Shown one piece after another: positions 1-7,580 of a stretch of 64,000 nucleotides of DNA (its first letter is position 1; the number at the start of each line of letters is the position of its first letter). A program made the translations under genes and the position numbers. Origin of the DNA: an uncultured Alistipes sp. (lineage in GTDB: Bacteria > Bacteroidota > Bacteroidia > Bacteroidales > Rikenellaceae). The notes beneath the pieces are model-generated. The model saw nothing but the letters and a program-made list of their open reading frames with translations, was not told the DNA's origin and ran no database searches. The stretch spans positions 124,001-188,000 of the forward strand of contig CAJUAV010000002.1 of the NCBI GenBank assembly GCA_910584485.1. Reading direction: 5' to 3'.

Positions 1-103
1 GACGATCGCCGACGTGGGTCTGGAAGGGGTCGAGAACATCAACTACCTCCAGGCGATCAAGCGCGTCATCGGTATGACGAAAAAACCGTTGGCCAACGAA
101 TAA
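1..103 (+). CDS. C-terminal fragment of an unrecognised protein
   Basis: Only the last 33 codons and the TAA stop are present; the reading frame begins at base 2 and the gene runs off the left edge. The visible tail ends in MTKKPLANE and carries no motif I recognise, so no function is given. It stops 13 nt before the CYTH gene on the same strand, so the two could share a transcript. Confidence 0.6.
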   Translation, partial: TIADVGLEGVENINYLQAIKRVIGMTKKPLANE

Positions 104-116
104 AAACAGTACGGAT

Positions 117-587
117 ATGGCACAGGAAATCGAACGCAAATTTTTAGTCGTCGGCGACTTCAAGGCGTCGGCCTTCAAGCAGACCCGCATCACGCAGGGT
201 TATTTGAGCTCCGTTCCCGAGCGCACGGTCCGCGTGCGCGTCAAGGGCGAGAAGGGCTTCATCACGATCAAGGGGATCGGCTCCGAGAGCGGCGCCAGCC
301 GTTTCGAGTGGGAGAAGGAGATCCCCGTAGCCGAGGTGCAGGAGCTGCTGAAGCTTTGCGAGCCGGGCGTGATCGACAAGACGCGCTACCTGGTCAAGGC
401 GGGCGAGCACACCTTCGAGGTCGACGAGTTCTACGGCGACAACGAAGGGCTGACCGTGGCCGAGGTGGAGCTTGCGTCGGAAAACGAGGCCTTCGACAAG
501 CCCGCATGGCTGGGCAAGGAGGTCACGGGCGACGTGAAGTACTACAACTCGATGCTCATGAAGAACCCCTACAAGAACTGGAAATAA
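117..587 (+). CDS. CYTH-domain phosphohydrolase (class IV adenylate cyclase/triphosphatase family)
   Basis: A 156-residue protein that is one CYTH domain, the usual size for a single-domain bacterial member. The family signature ExExK is at the N-terminus (E4, E6 and K8 in QEIERKF). Alternating basic and acidic strands follow (RVRVKGEKGF, EWEKEI, TFEVDEF, VAEVEL), as expected for the eight-stranded tunnel that binds triphosphate and metal. Characterised bacterial relatives hydrolyse inorganic triphosphate, and a few make cAMP; the sequence alone does not decide between these. It is probably cytoplasmic, with no signal peptide. It lies 13 nt after the partial upstream gene and about 120 nt before the anion transporter. 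Confidence 0.85.
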   Translation: MAQEIERKFLVVGDFKASAFKQTRITQGYLSSVPERTVRVRVKGEKGFITIKGIGSESGASRFEWEKEIPVAEVQELLKLCEPGVIDKTRYLVKAGEHTFEVDEFYGDNEGLTVAEVELASENEAFDKPAWLGKEVTGDVKYYNSMLMKNPYKNWK

Positions 588-710
588 CCTTTTTTTCGGA
601 TCCGCCGAACGGACGGCGGTCGCCCCGCACGGGGTGGACCGTCGTCCGCGCGGGCGGAACCCCTCCGACGGACAATGTTTCGTCCGCCGCCCCTTACACA
701 CCACCGCGCC

Positions 711-2312
711 ATGAACGACCAAGCGACCGTCGGCTACGATCCGATGGACATGAACAACTACAAGATCGAGAAGCTCCCCAAGATGCAGAAATCGGGCTTC
801 GAACGGCTGCTGCAACGCCTCGGCGGGCCGCTGGCCGTCGCCGTCTTCGCCCTCATCTACTGGGTCGGCGATTTTTCGTTTCTCGCCTCGATCGACCCCG
901 AAACCCTGACGGGCGCCGCCGCCAAGCGCTTCGCCGAGCTGGGCGAAGCCTCCTTTACGCGCATCAACTACGCGATGCTGGCGATCTTCGCGGCCTCGAT
1001 CATCCTCTGGATCAGCGAGGCGATCCCCAACTACCTCACCTCGCTCATCGTCATTCTGGCGATCGTGCTGACGGGCGTCACCACCGACAAGACGGCCTAC
1101 GCCCAGCTCGGTCACCCCGTCATGTGGCTCAACATCCTCTCGTTCGTGCTGGCCAGCATGCTCGTTAAGACGCAAGCCGCCAAACGCTTCGCCCTCTGGT
1201 TCGTGCTGCGCTTCGGCCGCAGCGCCTCGGGCGTGTTTTTCAGCTTCATCGTCATCAACGTCGTCCTCTCGGCCTTCATCTCCGCCACGACGGCCAAGGC
1301 GGCCATCCTGCTGCCGATCTTCATGGTCGTAGCCGCCATCTACGGCGCGACGGGCGGCGAAAACCGCAACAACTTCGGCCGCAACCTCGTGTTGCAGAAC
1401 CTGCTCCAGATCAACCTCGGCGCCAACGCCTTCCTCACGGGGTCGGGGGCGACGCTGCTCGCAGGCTCGCTCATCGCGGGAGCCATGGGCTGGGGCGGCT
1501 TCAGCTACCAGGACTGGTTCGCCGCCGCCTTCCCGATGAACATGGCGCTGATCCTCATCGGCTGGTTCGTCGGCACGAAACTCATCTTCCCGCTGCGTCC
1601 CGAAGAGCGTCGCCCGCAGATCGAGGGCGGCATGGAGCGGCTGCGCGAAGAGTTGCACAAACTGGGCAAGGTGAAGCCCGAAGAGTACCGCGCCATCGCC
1701 ATCTTCGTCGCCGTGCTCATCCTGTGGGCCACCGACAAACAGCACGGCATCAACCAGACGGCCGTCGCCTTCATGGGCGCCGTCGTGGCGCTGATGCCCA
1801 AAATCGGCGTCGTGAAATGGAACGACGTCGACATTCCGTGGCACCTGCTCCTCTTCTCGGCGGGCGCCTACACGCTCGGCGCGGGCCTCGACGCCACGGG
1901 GCTCCCCGGCACGATGGTCAACGCCGCCTTCGACAGCCTCGGCATCACGGCCGAGACCCCCTACTGGGCCCTCTACCTGCTCCTGACGGGCACGATGCTC
2001 GCCAGCGCCCTCATCTTCCAGTCGAAAACGATGCAGACGCTCATCTTCGTGCCGATCGCCATCGGCGTGGCGCAGCGCTTCGGCTATCCCATCCTGAGCC
2101 TCGCCTTCCCCGTGGCGATGCTCGTGGGCCACGTCTACGTCCTCCCCTTCAACTCGAAACCCGCCGCCCTGCTCTACACCACCAACCAGTACAGCTGGAG
2201 CGACACGTTCCGCTTCGGCATCACGATGATGACCATCGCCTGGGGCATGATCATCCTCTGGGGCGAGACGGTGCTGCGCTGGCTGGGCTATACGGAGGGG
2301 CTCTTTTTCTGA
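711..2312 (+). CDS. SLC13/DASS-family anion:sodium symporter
   Basis: A 533-residue polytopic inner-membrane protein with about a dozen hydrophobic segments, of the divalent anion:Na+ symporter (CitT/SLC13) type. Likely substrates are dicarboxylates, citrate or sulfate. Features that fit are the conserved helices with small-residue hairpins (for example FISATTAKAAILLPIFM and the region around NAFLTGSGATLLAG) and the second hairpin near FQSKTMQTLIFVPIA. The frame is open back to an ATG at 675, but the ATG at 711 gives the normal hydrophilic N-terminal tail before the first helix, so I use it. Substrate is not assigned. The gene ends 49 nt before the next one; a weak TATCTTCG -7-like box lies in that gap. 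Confidence 0.85.
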   Translation: MNDQATVGYDPMDMNNYKIEKLPKMQKSGFERLLQRLGGPLAVAVFALIYWVGDFSFLASIDPETLTGAAAKRFAELGEASFTRINYAMLAIFAASIILWISEAIPNYLTSLIVILAIVLTGVTTDKTAYAQLGHPVMWLNILSFVLASMLVKTQAAKRFALWFVLRFGRSASGVFFSFIVINVVLSAFISATTAKAAILLPIFMVVAAIYGATGGENRNNFGRNLVLQNLLQINLGANAFLTGSGATLLAGSLIAGAMGWGGFSYQDWFAAAFPMNMALILIGWFVGTKLIFPLRPEERRPQIEGGMERLREELHKLGKVKPEEYRAIAIFVAVLILWATDKQHGINQTAVAFMGAVVALMPKIGVVKWNDVDIPWHLLLFSAGAYTLGAGLDATGLPGTMVNAAFDSLGITAETPYWALYLLLTGTMLASALIFQSKTMQTLIFVPIAIGVAQRFGYPILSLAFPVAMLVGHVYVLPFNSKPAALLYTTNQYSWSDTFRFGITMMTIAWGMIILWGETVLRWLGYTEGLFF

Positions 2313-2361
2313 TTTTTTTCGTATCTTCGCGATAGCACCCTTTTTGTAACGACTCCCGACG

Positions 2362-3825
2362 ATGATCGACATCAAGACCAAAATACACGACCGCTTCTCC
2401 ATCGAGTTCAAGGTGGGGTTCGTGACGCGTCGCAAGCAGCGCATGAACGACTTTTCGGTCTACATGTGGATCTTCGTGCCCAACAGCCTCGACATCAACC
2501 CGTCGACCTACCCCAAGTCGAAATTCTACCGCGACGTCAAGTCCAACGTGCGGCTCATCACGCCGAAATACCTCCTGCGCGAGATCGTCGACGGCGCCGC
2601 CGCACCGCTGCACCACCTCGAGGCGGCCTTCGCGACGATGGCTTCGTCGCCCACGCGGACGGCCGTGGCCGAGTACGAATATCAGATCAAGATGTTCGTG
2701 GCGATCTTCAAGAGCGCCCTGCGCAACGAGATCAACCACATCTGTCGGGGCAACCGCTTCCACAGCGACATCGAGTACCTCTGCCGCGCCTACATCCGCA
2801 ACGTGCGCCGCATCACGGAGGAGTACCATCGGCTGCGGCGGATCGTCGACACGCCGAGCGTTCCGGACGAGGTGATGAACTACTACCGCTTCGGCGACGA
2901 GTTCATCTGCGACATCCTCGACCAGCACACGCTGAAGCTGATCCGTCACCTCGGACAGCAGCAGCAGGACTACACGGCGGTGATCGCCGAACTGGCGCGC
3001 ACGGTCCGCGAAGGACAGGCCTACGGCACCCGCATGGGCTACGGCACGCTGCGGCCCGACGACCCCTATCACAACCGCAACCTCGTCTTCCGCCACGGCG
3101 TGCTGAAGAAATACATCGAAAGCGACCTCTTCCTGAAGGTGCCCAAAAAGCGCGACGGGGTGGTCATCGAGCAGCTCTACTACAGCATCGCCGCGGGGTT
3201 GTCGATGATCTTCGCCACGGTGGTGAGCTTCGCCTTCCAGCAGCGTTTCGGCAACTTCACGACGCCGCTCTTCATCGCGCTGGTCATCAGCTACATGCTC
3301 AAGGACCGCATCAAGGAGCTCATGCGTTTCTACTTCGCCCACCGCATCGGCAGCAAGTATTTCGACAACAAGGCGACGATCAGCATCAAGGAGCAGCCGA
3401 TCGGCTGGATGAAGGAGGGGATGGATTTTCTCTCGGAGGGCAAGGTGCCGCGCGAGGTGATGAACCTGCGCAGCCGCTCGCCGCTGCTGCAGGCCGAGAA
3501 TCGCATTTCGGACGAGAAGATCATCCTCTACCGCAAGTCGGTGCACATCGACCGCGAGAAGCTCGACCGCAACAACATCTACCCCACGGACGGCATCAAC
3601 GACATCATCCGCCTGCACGTCAACAGCTTCATCCAGAAGATGGACAACCCGCAGGTGCCGCTCTACACGCTCGACGAGGAGAACCGCCCCCACGCCGTCG
3701 CCTGCGACAAAGCCTATTTCGTGAACATCGTCCTGCAATACCAGTACGAGGATCGGATCGAATACAAACGGTTCCGCATCGCCATCACGCGGGCGGGCAT
3801 CGACTCGATCGACGAGATGGAGTAA
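2362..3825 (+). CDS. Conserved hypothetical membrane-anchored protein
   Basis: A 487-residue protein of unknown function. Residues 1 to about 270 are hydrophilic and rich in Arg, Tyr and His, with a helical feel around residues 100-230. Two adjacent hydrophobic stretches follow at about 275-292 and 298-312, and then a soluble C-terminal part of about 170 residues. This predicts two close membrane helices with both large domains on the same side, probably the cytoplasm because there is no signal peptide. No catalytic motif was recognised. It follows the anion transporter in the same direction and is closed by the hairpin at 3834-3866. Confidence 0.75.
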   Translation: MIDIKTKIHDRFSIEFKVGFVTRRKQRMNDFSVYMWIFVPNSLDINPSTYPKSKFYRDVKSNVRLITPKYLLREIVDGAAAPLHHLEAAFATMASSPTRTAVAEYEYQIKMFVAIFKSALRNEINHICRGNRFHSDIEYLCRAYIRNVRRITEEYHRLRRIVDTPSVPDEVMNYYRFGDEFICDILDQHTLKLIRHLGQQQQDYTAVIAELARTVREGQAYGTRMGYGTLRPDDPYHNRNLVFRHGVLKKYIESDLFLKVPKKRDGVVIEQLYYSIAAGLSMIFATVVSFAFQQRFGNFTTPLFIALVISYMLKDRIKELMRFYFAHRIGSKYFDNKATISIKEQPIGWMKEGMDFLSEGKVPREVMNLRSRSPLLQAENRISDEKIILYRKSVHIDREKLDRNNIYPTDGINDIIRLHVNSFIQKMDNPQVPLYTLDEENRPHAVACDKAYFVNIVLQYQYEDRIEYKRFRIAITRAGIDSIDEME

Positions 3826-3833
3826 CGAACGAC

Positions 3834-3866
3834 GCGGGCCCTCCCCTTTTTCTGTGGAGGGCCCGC
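3834..3866. terminator. Inverted repeat between convergent genes
   Basis: A perfect 11-bp stem (GCGGGCCCTCC at 3834-3844 with its complement at 3856-3866) has a T-rich loop. It lies between the stop of the membrane protein and the stop of the convergent carbonic anhydrase. There is no clean U-tract on the plus side, so this may be a shared transcription stop or a processing hairpin. Confidence 0.6.
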
Positions 3867-3887
3867 GCTGCGTTCGGGACAGGGCGA

Positions 3888-4430
3888 TCAGTCGATCGGG
3901 TTCAGCGCTCCCGTCGTCGAATCCATGATGTAGCCCTTCACGACGACGTCCTGCGGCACGAGCGGGTGGTTGCGCACCAGGTCGACCGTCTCGAGGATCG
4001 CCGAGGCGGTATCGTCGAAGCCGTGCAGCCAGCTGTCGAGGTCGATGCCGCAATGCTTCATGAGGGTGATGTGCCGCTCCGAAATGCCGCGCTCGCGCAT
4101 CAGGTGCTGCATCTCGGCGCTGTCCATCCCCTGCACGCCGCACTCGGTGTGCCCCACGATCATCACCTCCTGCACGCCTAACTCGTAGATCGCCACCAGC
4201 AGGCTGCGCACCGTACTGTCGAAGGGATTCGTGATCGTGCCGCCCGCATTCTTGATGATCTTCACGTCGCCGTTCTTCAGGCCGAGCGCCGCAGGAAGCA
4301 GCTCGACGAGGCGCGTATCCATGCAGGTAACGATCGCGATGCGTTTGTTGGGGTATTTGTCCGTGATGAAACGTTCGTACCCCTTCTCCGCCACGAAGCG
4401 GCGGTTGAATGCCAGAATTTCGTCTATCAT
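3888..4430 (-). CDS. Beta-carbonic anhydrase
   Basis: A 180-residue beta-class carbonic anhydrase that interconverts CO2 and bicarbonate in the cytoplasm. The zinc ligands are all visible: Cys and the Asp-Arg dyad in VTCMDTRL, then His-x-x-Cys in GHTECGVQ. The start is the ATG at 4430 (MIDEILAFNRRF). The frame stays open far upstream, but that stretch is the palindromic repeat array, so a longer N-terminus is an artefact. The gene converges on the preceding one. No TAnnTTTG box is seen just upstream; the repeat array begins about 10 nt before the start codon, which is unusual for a leader. Confidence 0.92.
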   Translation of the reverse strand: MIDEILAFNRRFVAEKGYERFITDKYPNKRIAIVTCMDTRLVELLPAALGLKNGDVKIIKNAGGTITNPFDSTVRSLLVAIYELGVQEVMIVGHTECGVQGMDSAEMQHLMRERGISERHITLMKHCGIDLDSWLHGFDDTASAILETVDLVRNHPLVPQDVVVKGYIMDSTTGALNPID

Positions 4431-4439
4431 ATCGTTTCG

Positions 4440-4862
4440 TTTTTCTTTGGGTTCGGTTGTGCGGTCTTCGCTCTGGTCGCAGCTTGCGAAGGACGGCGGC
4501 AAGCGGATGCGAGCTGCGGGCCTTCGCCGCCGAAAGCTGCGGCCCGCCGATGTCTGCGACGTCGATCCGAGGCGCGTATGGCAACCTGCCGTCCGCAAAC
4601 GGAGTTCGGACGTTCGCCGACGGCGGCAGAAGGCACGTCGAGCCTGCGGGCGAGACTTGCCGTTCGGCCGCGTGGGGCGGCGGCGAACGGCACGCGCTAA
4701 CGCGCGCATTTCAGATTCAATCGCACGGTCCCCGTTCGGGTCGCAGCTTGCGAAGGGCAGCACCGAGCGGATGCGAGCCGCGGGCCTTCGTCGCCGAAAG
4801 CTGCGGCCCGCCGACATCTATGACGTCAATTCGAGGCGCGCATTTCTGCCCCCATGCGCGTG
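4440..4862. repeat. Palindromic repeat array 1
   Basis: About 420 bp of the mosaic GC-rich repeats between the carbonic anhydrase start and the hydrolase stop. Two copies of the module with outer stem GCGGGCC/GGCCCGC sit at about 4516-4548 and 4780-4812. Each is preceded by the connector GCAGCTTGCGAAGG and followed by a short dyad around GACGTC. A third module, pairing GCCGTTC with GAACGGC, is at about 4660-4700. No gene is supported here. Confidence 0.85.
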
Positions 4863-4868
4863 CGGCTT

Positions 4869-5684
4869 CTACTCCGCCGTCGGCTCGGCCGCGCCGACGA
4901 AATCGAGCAGTGCTGCAGCCACCGCCTCGGGCTCCTCCAAAAAGCCCATGTGACCCGCCTGTTCGAGCCACACGACGCGTGCTTCGGGGTGTTCGGCCAC
5001 CATCCGTTCGGCCATCTCGGGAAGGATGTAGCCGTCTTTCCGTCCGAGGATGAAGAGCGTCGGCACCGTCGTTCGGCGCAACATTTCGCTTTGATCCTTG
5101 CGTTCGATCATTCCGTTCAGCAGGGCCACGATCCCCTCCTCCTCGGTCACAAAGACCTGCTCGGCAAGGTCCTCGATCGCATCGCGCAGGCGGGCGCGGT
5201 TCTCCTCGGCGAAGCCCGCCGCAGGTGCCGTACGGGCCAGCAGCTCCTTCTTGCCCGCCTCCACGAGGGCGATTTCGCGCCGACGGTTCTCGGCCTTCTC
5301 GGGCGTGTCGGCATACGGCGTCGAGTGCAGCAGCACGAGGCCGTCGAGGCGCTCGGGATGCCGCTCGGCCAGCGCCAGCGCCACATAGCCCCCCATCGAA
5401 TGGCCCGCGACCGTAAAACGGTCGACGCCGAGCGCCGTCAGCGCCGTGGCCACCGTGTCGGCCAGAAACTCCATCGAGTGGCATTTGCCCCGCACGACCG
5501 ATATGCCGTGCCCGGGCAGATCGAGCGTCACGACACGGACTTTTTTATAGAGCAGCGGCACGAAATCGTCCCACACGAGCATCGACTCCAGGTAACCGTG
5601 CAGCAGCACGAGGCAGCGGTCGCCCCGTTCCGAGTCGCAAAGATGCAGCGGCGTATCCCCCGCCATGATGAATTTTTCCGTCAT
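4869..5684 (-). CDS. Alpha/beta-fold hydrolase
   Basis: A 271-residue alpha/beta hydrolase of the esterase/BioH-like group. Visible are the oxyanion-hole region LLHGYLES, the DLPGHG turn, the nucleophile elbow GHSMGG (catalytic Ser) and a C-terminal AGHMGFLEEP carrying the catalytic His; the acid is probably the Asp of LGRKDGY. It has the usual family length and no signal peptide, so it is probably cytoplasmic. Substrate is unknown. Upstream on the minus strand a TAATATTG box lies near 5724-5731, and the dapF promoter diverges from the same gap. Confidence 0.85.
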   Translation of the reverse strand: MTEKFIMAGDTPLHLCDSERGDRCLVLLHGYLESMLVWDDFVPLLYKKVRVVTLDLPGHGISVVRGKCHSMEFLADTVATALTALGVDRFTVAGHSMGGYVALALAERHPERLDGLVLLHSTPYADTPEKAENRRREIALVEAGKKELLARTAPAAGFAEENRARLRDAIEDLAEQVFVTEEEGIVALLNGMIERKDQSEMLRRTTVPTLFILGRKDGYILPEMAERMVAEHPEARVVWLEQAGHMGFLEEPEAVAAALLDFVGAAEPTAE

Positions 5685-5782
5685 AGAGCGATTTTTGACG
5701 CAATATTACGGATTTTTTTCGCAACCGCCTCCTTTTTCGGTCCGAAAGCGCCCGCCTTCGACCAAAAAGCGGCACGGCGGGG

Positions 5783-5814
5783 TTTGATAAATCGTATTTT
5801 TATTCGTACTTTTG
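5783..5814 (+). promoter_or_regulatory. Bacteroidota-type promoter for the dapF operon
   Basis: TTTG at 5783-5786, a 20-nt spacer, then TACTTTTG at 5807-5814: an exact match to the primary sigma-factor consensus of Bacteroidota. It is 42 nt before the dapF ATG. Confidence 0.8.
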
Positions 5815-5856
5815 AATCCCTCAAAACCGCCCGCACGGGCGAACCCGCAAACGAAG

Positions 5857-6816
5857 ATGTTGCAGACCACCTACATACGCTGCCACGGCTCGGGCAACCG
5901 CTTTCTGCTGCTCGACGCGGCGGCCGAACCGCGGCTCGAAGCGCTCGCCGACCGCCCCGACCTCATCCGCCGCCTCTGTCGGATCGACGGCCCCGCGGAC
6001 GGGCTGCTGCTCACCGTGCGCCGCGACGAGCGGTTCGGCATGCGCATGTTCAACACCGACGGCTCCGAGGCCGAAATGTGCGGCAACGGCATCCGCTGCG
6101 TCGCCCGCAGCGTCGCCGAACGCTACCTGCCCGACGCCGAACGGTTCGAACTGCTCTCGGGCGGCCGCCCCTACCCGATCCGCCGCGAGGAGCCCCTCTT
6201 CGAGGGGATCCCGACCTATCGGGTCGACCTGCCGATCCGCCTCGCCACGGCCGATTTCCCGCCGAGCCTCGATGCGCCCGAAGGGTTCGTCGGCCGACCG
6301 ATCGAGGCGCTCGATCCCGCGCTGCGCTTCACCTATGTCAACCCGGGCAACCCCCACCTGGCGGCCGCCGTCGAACGGATCGACACCGATCGGCTCGTGC
6401 GCCTCGGCGAACGGGTGAAGGAGCTGCCCGCGCTCTTCCCGCGGGGCATCAACGTCAGCCTCTTCGTACCGTGCGGCGGGCAGGAGATCTATACGGCCAC
6501 CTACGAGCGGGGCGTGGGCCTCACCTCGTCGTGCGGCACCGCCATGACCTCGGCATCGACCGCGGCCTGTTTCTTGCAGTACTGCCGCACCGACCTGCCG
6601 ATCCGCGTCCGCAACAGCGGCGGCATGGTCCGCTGCTGCTGCCGCCGCACCGAGGCAGGCATCGTCACCTCGCTCTCGGGCAACGCCACCTTCGAGGCCG
6701 ACGGGCTGCTGCGCATCGACCCCGAAACGGCCTGCGTCGAGCTCCTCGGTCGGACGACGCTCCGCACGGAGGAGATCGACCGATACCGCCGGTTTTACGA
6801 ATCCGTCCAACGATAA
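5857..6816 (+). CDS. dapF: Diaminopimelate epimerase
   Basis: A 319-residue enzyme that interconverts LL- and meso-diaminopimelate, feeding lysine and peptidoglycan synthesis in the cytoplasm. Both catalytic cysteines are present: the first in MCGNGIRC, the second in LTSSCGTAMTS. The N-terminal GSGNRF and the FNTDGSEAE block are typical. It is somewhat longer than the usual 270-280 residues because of extra sequence between the two lobes. The ATG at 5857 is chosen because an upstream TTG at 5812 lies inside the promoter. It is first in an apparent operon with the nitroreductase, which begins 3 nt after its stop. Confidence 0.93.
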   Translation: MLQTTYIRCHGSGNRFLLLDAAAEPRLEALADRPDLIRRLCRIDGPADGLLLTVRRDERFGMRMFNTDGSEAEMCGNGIRCVARSVAERYLPDAERFELLSGGRPYPIRREEPLFEGIPTYRVDLPIRLATADFPPSLDAPEGFVGRPIEALDPALRFTYVNPGNPHLAAAVERIDTDRLVRLGERVKELPALFPRGINVSLFVPCGGQEIYTATYERGVGLTSSCGTAMTSASTAACFLQYCRTDLPIRVRNSGGMVRCCCRRTEAGIVTSLSGNATFEADGLLRIDPETACVELLGRTTLRTEEIDRYRRFYESVQR

Positions 6817-6819
6817 CCG

Positions 6820-7566
6820 ATGAAGAACACGCTTTTGAAACACCGTTCGATCCGCAAGTTCAAATCCGCGCCGATCCCCGAAGAGACGCTGCGCGAGTTG
6901 CTGGAGGCCGCCTCGCGCGCCTCGACCTGCGGCAACATGCAGCTCTACTCGCTCGTCGTGACGCGCGACGAGCAGCTGCGCCGCCGTCTGCTGCCCTGCC
7001 ATTTCGGTCAGCAGATGGTCGTCGAGGCTCCCTGCGTGGTGACCGTCTGCGCCGACATACACCGTTTCTCGACCTGGTGCCGCCAGCGCGAGGCCGAACC
7101 CGCCTACGACAATTTCGCCTGGTTCCTCACCGCCTCGATCGATGCCCTGCTCGCAGCGCAGAACTTCTCCGTGGCGGCCGAAGCGGCGGGCCTCGGCATC
7201 TGCTATCTCGGCACGACGATCTACACGGCGGGCGACATCTGCCGCATCCTCGAACTGCCGAAGGGGGTGATCCCCGTCACGACGATCGTCACGGGCTATC
7301 CCGACGAAAAACCCGACCTCACGGACCGCCTGCCCCTCGAAGCAGTGGTCCACTACGAAAAATACAACGACTACACCGCCGCCGAAATCGACGAGCTGTG
7401 GGCCGAGCGCGAAGAGTCGGAGCTGACCAAGCGGCTGCTCGCCGAAAACGAGCTGCCGAACCTCGCCCGCATCTTCACCGAGCGCCGCTACGTCCGCGAA
7501 GACAACCTCTCGATTTCGCGCAGCTACCTGGCCCTGCTCAAGGAGCGCGGCTTCCTCAACCAGTAA
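6820..7566 (+). CDS. Nitroreductase-family flavoprotein (NfsA-like)
   Basis: A 248-residue FMN-binding oxidoreductase of the NfsA/FRP type. The N-terminal HRSIRKFKSAPIPEETL block is the classic FMN-phosphate-binding start, followed by RASTCGNMQ. The central GLGICYLGTTIY segment forms the flavin pocket, and the extended C-terminal arm contacts the partner subunit. It probably reduces quinones or nitroaromatics with NAD(P)H; the physiological substrate cannot be read from the sequence. It is packed 3 nt behind dapF, and tamL starts 14 nt after its stop, so the three are probably co-transcribed. Confidence 0.88.
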   Translation: MKNTLLKHRSIRKFKSAPIPEETLRELLEAASRASTCGNMQLYSLVVTRDEQLRRRLLPCHFGQQMVVEAPCVVTVCADIHRFSTWCRQREAEPAYDNFAWFLTASIDALLAAQNFSVAAEAAGLGICYLGTTIYTAGDICRILELPKGVIPVTTIVTGYPDEKPDLTDRLPLEAVVHYEKYNDYTAAEIDELWAEREESELTKRLLAENELPNLARIFTERRYVREDNLSISRSYLALLKERGFLNQ

Positions 7567-7580
7567 CCCCCTGCCAAGCG

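Noticed and set aside
675..710. Earlier start for the SLC13 transporter
   Set aside because: The extra 12 residues are Pro/His-rich and unlike the family; the ATG at 711 is better.
4440..4862. N-terminal extension of carbonic anhydrase to about 309 residues
   Set aside because: The extra residues translate the palindromic repeat, with the same peptide occurring twice; the beta-carbonic anhydrase fold begins at MIDEIL.
5812..5856. Earlier dapF start (TTG at 5812)
   Set aside because: It lies within the -7 box of an exact-consensus promoter, so it would not be in the transcript.
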